A DNA stretch of 64,000 nucleotides from UBA4781 sp963556045 (GTDB lineage Bacteria; Chloroflexota; Anaerolineae; Anaerolineales; Anaerolineaceae). The notes under the pieces were generated by a model. It saw nothing but the letters and a program-made list of their open reading frames with translations. It was not told the origin of the DNA and did no database searches. This document shows positions 16,393 to 23,584 of this stretch, piece after piece (within the stretch, counting starts at the first letter, position 1; every line of letters starts with the position of its first letter). The position numbers were made by a program, and so were the translations under genes. The DNA lies in the NCBI GenBank assembly GCA_963556045.3, contig CAUVYA020000002.1, forward strand, positions 124,001-188,000, written 5' to 3'.

Positions 16393-17942
16393 GTTGGACT
16401 CCCTGTTTGTTGGGTTGTACGTTTGGCACCGGTCATATACAGACCTACTTCTTCTGGAGTAACCTGATCGGGTAAGAAATCGGCAACGATCTCGCCCTCA
16501 TAGATTACCAGGATACGATCGCTGAGGAGGAAAAGTTCATCCAGATCTGCGGATACAAGCAAGATGGCATTACCATCTTGTCTCGCGTCTAATAATTGTC
16601 GATAAATGAATTCAGAAGCGCCAATGTCCAATCCACGCGCTGGTTGCAATACAAGAAGACATTTATGTTCGCCTGATAATTCCCGTGCCACAACAACCTT
16701 CTGCAAATTACCACCAGAAAGGGTACCCACCAGGGTATCAGGACCTTGTGCAACAATGTTATATTTTTCGATCAGATTCATGGAGTGTTTATCGATCTCT
16801 TTCCAGTTCATTACATCTGGTTTAGAGATAAACGGTTTGCAATCATTCTTGTCGATCACCAGATTCTCCTTTATGGAGGCTTTTATACTGGCGCCAGTAG
16901 TAATGCGATCTTCAGGGATTAGACGAATACCCATTGCCCTTCGTTCAGCAACTGACGTCCGAGTTACTGGTGAACTATTGAAGAAGATATCTCCCTTATC
17001 AACAGGGATGAGTCCTGCTAGAGCCTCCATTAATTCCGATTGGCCATTTCCTTCTACGCCAGCTATTCCTACGATTTCTCCGGCTTTGACATCGAAAGAT
17101 ACTTTTTTCACAAGAGTGGAATTAGTAGAATTTAAGACTGATAGATCTTTGATCTCTAACAGGGTTTGTTTTTCACGATGTGCTTCCTGTTTCCTGACCG
17201 TCCATAATTGGTCTCTACCTACAATAAGACGTGCGAGTTCTTTTTCTGTTGTTTTGTTCGCATCAAGAGAAATAAGGGTTTCTCCCTTGCGCATAATGGT
17301 TACCTTGTTTGATAAGGACAACACCTCTTTTAATTTATGAGAGATAAAGAGAATGGTTTTATCTCTGGCGACCATTTCACGGCAGATCTTGAACAGATCT
17401 TCTGCTTCGAAAGGGGTCAAGACTGCGGTGGGTTCATCCAGGATAAGGATTTCAGCTCCACGGTAAATGGCTTTAATAATTTCAACCCTCTGTTGGATAC
17501 CAACAGAGACATTCTGAACCAGGGAATGAAGGGGAATAGATAAATTGTAATGTTCGCAAATTTCCTGAACTTTATTTTCTGCATGTTTATTATCAACAAA
17601 AACAAGACTTTGTTTGGGCTCATAACCCAGGATCACATTTTGGAGGACGGTGAAAGAGGGGACCAGCATAAAATGTTGATGGACCATACCAATCCCAAAT
17701 TTTTTTGCATCCCTTGCAGACGTAATAGAGATCTCCTGTTCGTTGAGGAAGATTTTTCCGGAATCAGGTTGCTGAACCCCATATAGTATATTCATCAGCG
17801 TTGATTTCCCCGCGCCATTCTCCCCCACTATGGCATGGATCTCTCCTTTTTTGACGACTAAATTTGCATTACGATTTGCCTGTACACCACCCGGGAAGGT
17901 TTTATTTATATTTTCCAAGCGTAGAAGAGTTTTGTTTATCAT
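16389..17942 (-). CDS. ABC transporter ATP-binding protein with two ABC domains (BMP family)
   Basis: A 517-residue fused tandem ATPase. Domain 1 (about 8-240) has Walker A GENGAGKST, signature VSVGIQQRVEI, and LILDEPTAVLTP, the phrase typical of YufO/NupO-type proteins. Domain 2 (about 260-505) has a degenerate Walker A (GVEGNGQSE) but a good signature (LSGGNLQKVV) and the QPARGLDIGA segment in place of a normal Walker B Asp-Glu, as in rbs/bmp second domains. It lies 78 nt after the solute-binding-protein gene, with a strong hairpin between them. Confidence 0.95.
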   Translation of the reverse strand: MINKTLLRLENINKTFPGGVQANRNANLVVKKGEIHAIVGENGAGKSTLMNILYGVQQPDSGKIFLNEQEISITSARDAKKFGIGMVHQHFMLVPSFTVLQNVILGYEPKQSLVFVDNKHAENKVQEICEHYNLSIPLHSLVQNVSVGIQQRVEIIKAIYRGAEILILDEPTAVLTPFEAEDLFKICREMVARDKTILFISHKLKEVLSLSNKVTIMRKGETLISLDANKTTEKELARLIVGRDQLWTVRKQEAHREKQTLLEIKDLSVLNSTNSTLVKKVSFDVKAGEIVGIAGVEGNGQSELMEALAGLIPVDKGDIFFNSSPVTRTSVAERRAMGIRLIPEDRITTGASIKASIKENLVIDKNDCKPFISKPDVMNWKEIDKHSMNLIEKYNIVAQGPDTLVGTLSGGNLQKVVVARELSGEHKCLLVLQPARGLDIGASEFIYRQLLDARQDGNAILLVSADLDELFLLSDRILVIYEGEIVADFLPDQVTPEEVGLYMTGAKRTTQQTGSPT

Positions 17943-17971
17943 AAGGCGTTTCTTTGTGATTGATTGAAAAG

Positions 17972-18004
17972 GATGTGACCGGGCGTAATGATCCCGGTCA
18001 CATC
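17972..18004 (-). terminator. Strong intra-operon stem-loop between binding protein and ATPase genes
   Basis: A 12-bp perfect stem (17972-17983 with 17993-18004), rich in GC, with a 9-nt loop. On the minus strand it is followed by CTTTTC, not a full T-run. It is likely a partial terminator or mRNA stabiliser that yields more binding protein than transporter, a common arrangement. Confidence 0.65.
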
Positions 18005-18020
18005 TTATGTTTAATCTTGG

Positions 18021-19085
18021 TTATTGATCACGAAATTCTGTTACTGTGATCTCGCCATTTGCGATTTTGGTTTGGTACTCATTTACAGTTGCCACAATGT
18101 CTGCAGGTACGATGTCTTCTGACATGACCAGATACACACCGCCTTCTTTGACGCCCCAATTGAAAGTATCACCTTTTGCAAGTTCGCCATTCAGGTACAT
18201 TCCGGTAAGATCATGGATCGAGACGTCGCAGGCTTTCATAACACTCGCAACGGTGTTATCTGGTGCCAGCCATCGTTGGTCAAATCCACCACCGATGATC
18301 CAGGTTTCAGCGCCATCATTGGCAGCGTTGAATCCGCCTTCACCACTCAAGCCAGCATACATAAAGTTAATGTCAGAGCCTTTTTCCATCAATGCCAGAG
18401 TTGCTTCTTTACCTTTGGCAGGATCAACCCAGGAACCAACGAAAATATATTCCATAACACCTTCGGGAGCTACATAGGCTAACCCTTGCTCGTAACCCCA
18501 AAGTGCACGCTGCATAACTGGGGAATCGACGCCACCAACATAACCGATAACCTGATCTTCATTGATATATTGAACATCGGTGCGTGTGGTCAACAAACCT
18601 GCCATTGCACCAGCCAGGAACGAACCTTCGTGATCCTTATAGCCTAGAGATACCACATCTGGTGAATCAAGTACACCATCCAGATAGATGTACAGAGTAT
18701 CAGGATTCTGGGGAGCGACTTCAAGCATGGCATCAATTGCTTCAAAACCCAAAACGAAGACGAGGTCATCGGTCTTTGCGGCATTGGATAACAGGGTTTT
18801 GTAGTTTTCATAATCCAGCTTGCCTTCGTAAGTATGCGTTACGGCGCCAAAATCTGTCTCGATGGATTCAATTCCACCCAACGCAATGTCATAGAAAGCA
18901 CGATCGCCAAAAGAATCGGCAACGAATACACCAACTGTCACAGGTTCGGCATCGGTGACGGTTTCACTCTCTGCGGCTGATTCAACGACAGCTTCTGTTG
19001 TGTCAGCTGTAGTACCACCGCATGCTGTAAGGAACATAGCAGCAATGAGGAGAGTTCCAATAAAGGGTAGTAATTTTATCTTCAT
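18021..19085 (-). CDS. BMP-family (PnrA/TmpC-like) solute-binding lipoprotein
   Basis: A 354-residue binding protein. The signal peptide MKIKLLPFIGTLLIAAMFL ends in the lipobox Thr-Ala-Cys (about 20-22), followed by a Thr/Glu-rich linker. The mature domain is of the Bmp type (VGVFVADSFGDRAFYDIALGG with DRAF replacing the usual DGSFND, then VIGYVGGVDSPVMQR and FMYAGLSGEGG). Bmp proteins bind nucleosides in characterised cases, but the family also serves other ligands. The gene starts the importer operon, 93 nt after the regulator gene on the same strand. The ligand is not predictable here. Confidence 0.9.
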   Translation of the reverse strand: MKIKLLPFIGTLLIAAMFLTACGGTTADTTEAVVESAAESETVTDAEPVTVGVFVADSFGDRAFYDIALGGIESIETDFGAVTHTYEGKLDYENYKTLLSNAAKTDDLVFVLGFEAIDAMLEVAPQNPDTLYIYLDGVLDSPDVVSLGYKDHEGSFLAGAMAGLLTTRTDVQYINEDQVIGYVGGVDSPVMQRALWGYEQGLAYVAPEGVMEYIFVGSWVDPAKGKEATLALMEKGSDINFMYAGLSGEGGFNAANDGAETWIIGGGFDQRWLAPDNTVASVMKACDVSIHDLTGMYLNGELAKGDTFNWGVKEGGVYLVMSEDIVPADIVATVNEYQTKIANGEITVTEFRDQ

Positions 19086-19178
19086 TTTTTCTTTCTTCCT
19101 TTTCCTTAAGTAATAAGAATTGTCAATTTACGGTTAAAAAATATTTCTGATGCACCTCCTTTGTGATCTTCCATACTT

Positions 19179-20324
19179 CTATCTTTTTGTCGTACATCCA
19201 CAACTTTCTCGTATGACCAGCTCAGTTGGCATGATAATAGGCTGTCGTGAAGTCTCTTTCTTTTTCATGAGTTGAATAAGTAGATTGGCGCTTTCTTCAC
19301 CCATTTTTTCAGAAAGGATGGTAACGCTTGTGAGAGAGGGAGAAATGAAATCACTTACATTGATATCGTTGTATCCGACAATGGCGACATCTTCAGGAAT
19401 ATGAATGGAGTGTTCTCGAAGTGCTTTCATGGCACCGATTGCAAGCATGTCGCCCGCTGCAAATATCGCCGAAGGTAATATTTTTTCCTCGATCAACTTT
19501 TGAGTGGCAAGATAACCGGCATGATAAGAGAATTCGTTCACATCGATCACAAGACGGTTATCTAATGACAGGTTATTTTTCTCTAAAGCTTCCTGATATC
19601 CGATGTAAACCGAATTTAATGTGGGAATGGAAAGATTCCCGGAAAGCATGGCAATTTTGTGATGCCCATGATCGATCAAATGCTGGGTGGCTTTAAAACC
19701 TGCTCCCCGCCCATCCAGCAGCACAGAATATCCCTTTACATTGGGGCGATCAACAAAAACGAGTGGGATGGGGAATTCAAAGAATTCACCTGAGTCGAAG
19801 AAATCGGATGTGGTGGGATAAGAACCCATGGGAGATATAATGATCCCGTCAACGCGTTTGGTGATTAACATATCAAAAAAAGCTTTCCCTGTCGGGATTT
19901 TCTCATGAGTGTCACAGGTGATCATCAGGACATTTTGCTCGCTGGCGATCCGACCGGCGCCGCTTAAGAACGCAGGATAGAATGGGTTTTGCAGGTCTGG
20001 TACGATGATACCGAATGTGTTGGTAGGCAGCATGTTGGCAGTAACGATTGAATAAGGATCGTAGTCAATGACAATTGATCCAAGCCCCTGGCGAGTAGTA
20101 ATAAGATTGGAATCTTCCAGTACCTTATATGCAGCTCGTACGGTGTGCAGGTTTACGTTGAGATGGTTTGCCAGGATTCGAACAGAAGGCAGCACATTAC
20201 CCGGTTGTAGATCGTTCACAACGATCAACCAGCGGATTTGATCAGCAATCTGGGAGGCAAGAGAACATTTCTCATTGAAATCAACCTGAAGATGTTTGAA
20301 AATAATATCGTTACGATTTTCCAT
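19179..20324 (-). CDS. GntR/LacI chimeric transcriptional regulator (AraR-type architecture)
   Basis: A 381-residue protein. The N-terminal GntR winged helix (about 10-85: SLASQIADQIRWLIVVNDLQ, LPSVRILANHLNVNLHTVRAAYKVL) is joined to a LacI-type periplasmic-binding-like sensor domain (about 105-375: FGIIVPDLQNPFYPAFLSGA, VDGIIISPMG, HHKIAMLSG, IFAAGDMLAIGAM, VAIVGYNDI). This is the architecture of AraR. It would repress DNA until it binds the importer's ligand or a derivative. It lies upstream of the importer operon on the same strand and divergent from a corrinoid-protein gene, so it probably controls both. Confidence 0.93.
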   Translation of the reverse strand: MENRNDIIFKHLQVDFNEKCSLASQIADQIRWLIVVNDLQPGNVLPSVRILANHLNVNLHTVRAAYKVLEDSNLITTRQGLGSIVIDYDPYSIVTANMLPTNTFGIIVPDLQNPFYPAFLSGAGRIASEQNVLMITCDTHEKIPTGKAFFDMLITKRVDGIIISPMGSYPTTSDFFDSGEFFEFPIPLVFVDRPNVKGYSVLLDGRGAGFKATQHLIDHGHHKIAMLSGNLSIPTLNSVYIGYQEALEKNNLSLDNRLVIDVNEFSYHAGYLATQKLIEEKILPSAIFAAGDMLAIGAMKALREHSIHIPEDVAIVGYNDINVSDFISPSLTSVTILSEKMGEESANLLIQLMKKKETSRQPIIMPTELVIRESCGCTTKR

Positions 20325-20334
20325 AGTTATTTCG

Positions 20335-20364
20335 CTGATATACTGTTATATAATACTATATCAG
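20335..20364. promoter_or_regulatory. Palindromic operator/promoter region between regulator and corrinoid-protein genes
   Basis: A perfect 8-bp inverted repeat, CTGATATA at 20335-20342 and TATATCAG at 20357-20364, brackets a TATAAT box (20348-20353, plus strand). A second inverted pair TACTG/CAGTA is nested (20341-20345, 20362-20366). It lies 11 nt upstream of the regulator ATG and would overlap the promoter of the divergent corrinoid gene, so one regulator dimer could control both directions. Confidence 0.6.
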
Positions 20365-20441
20365 TAACCAAAAAAGAATTCAAGATGGGAATGGAAATTA
20401 TTTGAGCAAGTGGTTATTTTTATGAAAATAAGGAGACCGGT

Positions 20442-21080
20442 ATGGATACTACAAAACTAAAATTAATCAAACAGGGTATTATCGATGGTGAGATGGATAC
20501 TGTTTCCTCTCTTGTGCAGCAAGCTATTGATGAACATTTCGAACCGAATATGATTTTAGATGCTATGACAGAAGCTATGGGTGAGGTGGGAGACCTTTTT
20601 GAAAATGGGGAGTATTTTGTACCGGAAATGCTGGTTTCTGCTCGTGCTATGCAGAATGGGATGGATATCTTACAGCCGGTATTGACATCCAGTGACACCC
20701 TTTCCAAGGGGAAGGTCGTAATGGGCACAGTGAAAGGGGATCTTCATGATATCGGCAAAAATCTTGTGGCTATTCTTCTGAGAGGAGCCGGTTATGATGT
20801 TGAAGACCTTGGAGCGGATGTAACACCGGAAGCATTTGTAGAAAAAGCCAGAGAGAATAAAAATTGCATCATAGCCCTATCTGCACTTTTAACTACTACT
20901 ATGATTAATATGCGAAATGTGATCAATGCCCTTTCAGAGGCTGGTTTACGGAAAGATATTAAAGTTGTTGTGGGTGGTGCTCCTGTCACACAGCAATTCG
21001 CACAGCAGATCGGTGCGGATGGATATGCATCGGATGCGAATAAAGCTGTTAGATTGGTAGATGAATTGGTAATGAAATAA
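20442..21080 (+). CDS. Corrinoid (cobalamin-binding) methyl-carrier protein
   Basis: A 212-residue protein of the MtaC/MtbC/methionine-synthase type. Residues 1-85 form the helical cap domain (EVGDLFENGEYFVPEMLVSARAM), and 88-212 the Rossmann B12-binding domain. The axial histidine lies in the DxHxxG motif, Asp100-Leu-His102-Asp-Ile-Gly105, followed by the typical SALLTTTM and VVGGAPVT segments. Such proteins shuttle methyl groups between a substrate methyltransferase and an acceptor methyltransferase. It has an AAGGAG ribosome site. It diverges from the regulator of a BMP importer operon that ends in a URO-D-type methyltransferase, its probable partner. Confidence 0.93.
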   Translation: MDTTKLKLIKQGIIDGEMDTVSSLVQQAIDEHFEPNMILDAMTEAMGEVGDLFENGEYFVPEMLVSARAMQNGMDILQPVLTSSDTLSKGKVVMGTVKGDLHDIGKNLVAILLRGAGYDVEDLGADVTPEAFVEKARENKNCIIALSALLTTTMINMRNVINALSEAGLRKDIKVVVGGAPVTQQFAQQIGADGYASDANKAVRLVDELVMK

Positions 21081-21148
21081 CATCCATTTTTTTTGGAAGT
21101 GACATAATATCTCCGTGCCGTAGTCGATCATGAATTGTTTGATGAAAA

Positions 21149-21208
21149 TATTCCTGACAAATTGTAAAATCAATTATGCTGGTAAAGATTGGACAACTGT
21201 CAGGAATA
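21149..21208. repeat. Long imperfect cruciform/hairpin in the intergenic region
   Basis: An 11-bp perfect inverted repeat (21149-21159 with 21198-21208) encloses a smaller hairpin AATTG/CAATT (21160-21164 with 21171-21175). It lies between the corrinoid gene and the following phosphatase-like gene. It could be an operator, an RNA structure or a decayed repeat; no family is recognised. Confidence 0.4.
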
Positions 21209-21290
21209 CTTGTATTAAGATTATTAATGAAATTCTATTCCCTGATAAAAGCTGGGGTTTAGTACATCACACAATCAGAGGAGCAGACCG

Positions 21291-22943
21291 ATGAAAAAGA
21301 ATTGGCTGTATGTTGGAGTGGTCACTTTATTGCTGGTAGTGGTGGGGGCTTATTTCTGGGCGACTGCCTTGATGGATTCCCTCTTCGAATACCGTTCTCC
21401 ACTTGCGGCTGATGCGCCCGTTGCGCAGATGGAAACCAGCGCAGCCCTCACTGAAGGCGTGGTGATTGTACTGGTGGATGCTCTGCGCGAGGATACTTCC
21501 ATGGATGCAGATGTGATGCCGTTTCTGAACGAACTGCGTACCCAGGCTGCCTGGGCGACAATGTACAGCCAGACCCCCTCATACTCAGCGCCGGGCTGGA
21601 CTACCATTCTGACCGGTGCCTGGTCAGATATCAACGATGGGCAATCTGCTAATCCACCTGATGAGAACAGCGTGCGCACTTTCACGCAGGATGATATTTT
21701 TGCTTCGGCTGGTAGGTCCGGATTGTATACAGCCGTATCTGGATACTTCTGGTTTGAGGATATGCTGGCTGATTCCGGTGTGGATGCGGGATTCTATACC
21801 CCCGGAGAGGATGATAGCGCGGATCGGGATGTCATGAATGCTGCCTTACCCTGGCTGGAAGAAGGGACGTACGATCTGGTGTTGATCCATCTGGACCAGG
21901 TGGATTATGCCGGGCATCATGAGGGTGGGGCGATAGGCGCCGGGTGGCAGGCTGCCGCCGGAAGAGTGGATGATATGCTACGTGAGATTGTGGCTGAGAT
22001 GGACCTGGAGCACGATACTCTGCTCATTTTCTCTGACCACGGGCAGATTGATCAGGGTGGTCATGGCGGGCAGGAAGCGGTCACGCTGGTGGAGCCCTTC
22101 CTTATGCTGGGAGCAGGAACAATTCCAGGACAGTACTCTGATATCCAGATGGTGGATATCGCACCAACGGTGGCAGCATTACTGGGTATTCAGATTCCAG
22201 CCAGCAGCCAAGGACGCATCTTGACCGAAATGCTCATCATCAGTGAGGATCAGGCGGTTCTCCTTCAGGATGGGCTTGAAACACAGCAAGCACAATTACT
22301 GCAGGAGTATCAGGTTGCCATCGGTGTGGATGCTCAACCGCGAAGTGAAGATAGCGTAAGCCAGCCATTTAATGTCAAAATGGATTCGCTCAGAGCGCAG
22401 CGTCTTGACAAGGAACGCACACCGCGCTTGATACTCGCGATTGTGCTGGCAGCAATTCCACCGATCATCATGATCAAAAAGAAAGAACAAAATTGGAAAT
22501 GGCTTGTAGGGGGAACGATTTGTTATCTTGTGGTCTTCAATCTCATTTATGCGGTTATTTTGCACAAGACCTATTCCTTGAGTTCACTGGTCAGCGCAGG
22601 GGATCTTATTTTATCAACTGCTGGATATGCTGGTATTGCGTTGCTGGCTGCTTGGCTGCTGGTGATGATCATCAAGAAGAATTCTACAGATTCAACGATG
22701 GATGCAGCTCGTAACAGCCTGAACATCACCTTCTCTGTGTTGTTCGCGCTGGCGCTGCCAGTGCTGTGGAGTTTCTATCGCAATGGAGTGTTAATAACCT
22801 GGACACTGCCGGAATTTGGCTCTATGTATGTCAGTTTCCTTTCTCTGATCCAGAGCATTTTCGTGGCGTTATTCGGGCTTCTATTAGCAGGAATTTCTGC
22901 CTTGATTGCGCATAGGAAAATAGAGGCTGATGATTCTAAATAA
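21291..22943 (+). CDS. Membrane-anchored alkaline phosphatase-superfamily phosphodiesterase
   Basis: A 550-residue protein with an N-terminal signal anchor (about 5-27), then an extracytoplasmic domain (about 50-330) of the type I phosphodiesterase / PIG-N/O-like branch of the alkaline phosphatase superfamily. It has a metal-binding VVIVLVDALRED (about 56-67), a Thr/Ser nucleophile region in SAPGWTTILTG, LVLIHLDQVDYAGHHEGG, and LIFSDHGQIDQGGHGG. The C-terminal ~170 residues carry about five membrane helices (about 380-540). Eukaryotic relatives transfer phosphoethanolamine to glycolipids; here the substrate is unknown, perhaps a cell-envelope phosphodiester. It has a GGAG ribosome site and is the last gene before the repeat island. 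Confidence 0.82.
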   Translation: MKKNWLYVGVVTLLLVVVGAYFWATALMDSLFEYRSPLAADAPVAQMETSAALTEGVVIVLVDALREDTSMDADVMPFLNELRTQAAWATMYSQTPSYSAPGWTTILTGAWSDINDGQSANPPDENSVRTFTQDDIFASAGRSGLYTAVSGYFWFEDMLADSGVDAGFYTPGEDDSADRDVMNAALPWLEEGTYDLVLIHLDQVDYAGHHEGGAIGAGWQAAAGRVDDMLREIVAEMDLEHDTLLIFSDHGQIDQGGHGGQEAVTLVEPFLMLGAGTIPGQYSDIQMVDIAPTVAALLGIQIPASSQGRILTEMLIISEDQAVLLQDGLETQQAQLLQEYQVAIGVDAQPRSEDSVSQPFNVKMDSLRAQRLDKERTPRLILAIVLAAIPPIIMIKKKEQNWKWLVGGTICYLVVFNLIYAVILHKTYSLSSLVSAGDLILSTAGYAGIALLAAWLLVMIIKKNSTDSTMDAARNSLNITFSVLFALALPVLWSFYRNGVLITWTLPEFGSMYVSFLSLIQSIFVALFGLLLAGISALIAHRKIEADDSK

Positions 22944-22962
22944 TGTCCTGCTGAGTGCAGTG

Positions 22963-23303
22963 GTAGGGTGCGTTGGTAAACGCACCAACTAGATGTACTG
23001 TAAATAAAGCGGTGGGTTGGAACCCTACCCTGCAAACGTGCTTCTTCAATAGTAGGGCGTGTTCGAACCGCCCCAAATAGTCATACTGAGTGCAGTAGTA
23101 GGGTGCGTTCAAAACGCACCGATAGATCTATTGTGAAAAGAAACGGTAGGTTGGGAACCCACCCTACAAACTTTCTTCTTCAATAGTAGGGCGTGTTCGA
23201 TACGCCCCAAATAGTCATACTGAGGGCAGTAGTAGGGTGCGTTCGAAACGCACCGATACATGCATTGTGTAAAAAAAGGTGGGTTAAAAACCCACCCTGC
23301 AGA
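22963..23303. repeat. REP-like repeat array 1 (three full two-hairpin units plus two variant half units)
   Basis: Each full unit is about 72 bp: hairpin A (GGTGCGTT-N3/4-AACGCACC), an AT-rich spacer of about 25 bp, then hairpin B (GGTGGGTT-NN-GAACCCACC), with outer ends GTAGGGTG and CACCCTAC that are also inverted. Full units start at 22963, 23098 and 23232. Variant A hairpins (GTAGGGCGTGTTCGA...) start at 23052 and 23186, which makes a roughly 134-bp tandem duplication. The 22944-23584 gap contains this array, a 28-bp palindromic repeat at 23316-23343, and then 240 bp in which no gene is seen. Confidence 0.85.
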
Positions 23304-23315
23304 CTACGAACTTAT

Positions 23316-23343
23316 CATGTCATGCTGAGCGCAGCGAAGCATC
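23316..23343. repeat. Palindromic dispersed repeat (second family), copy 1
   Basis: A 28-bp sequence containing the hairpin ATGCT-GAGCGCAGCGA-AGCAT; an identical copy lies at 27250-27277. It differs from the two-hairpin family and occurs at the edge of the array. Similar sequences are common as intergenic repeats in several bacterial phyla, to my knowledge; the function is unknown. Confidence 0.7.
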
Positions 23344-23584
23344 ACATCCACAAGAAGCGCTACAACGAAACAGGCATCAAAAGAAAAGAGAAATGAAAAT
23401 GAGCGTACACATCCTCCTTGGTTTTATTAAAACATCGAACTAGTGTGGCATTTCAGTTGCTACCTCCCCTTATAGCGGCATTGAGAACATGATTAAGGGT
23501 TTTTATTAAAAACCACATTAAGAAAATACTGGAAGAGAAAAACAAAATGATGGGTCAGCGGCACACTCCAGCAAAACACACGAA

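Noticed and set aside
16606..17340. 244-residue reading frame on the plus strand
   Set aside because: It lies entirely antisense to the double-ABC ATPase gene, whose motifs are intact; the composition looks like a reverse-strand shadow.
18046..18477. 143-residue plus-strand frame
   Set aside because: Antisense to the BMP lipoprotein gene; rich in Ser/Thr/Pro as expected of a shadow, and no ribosome site.
23344..23584. Possible small gene between array 1 and the M28 gene
   Set aside because: Only very short frames without ribosome sites; one weak A/T hairpin near 23497-23513 and nothing else recognisable.
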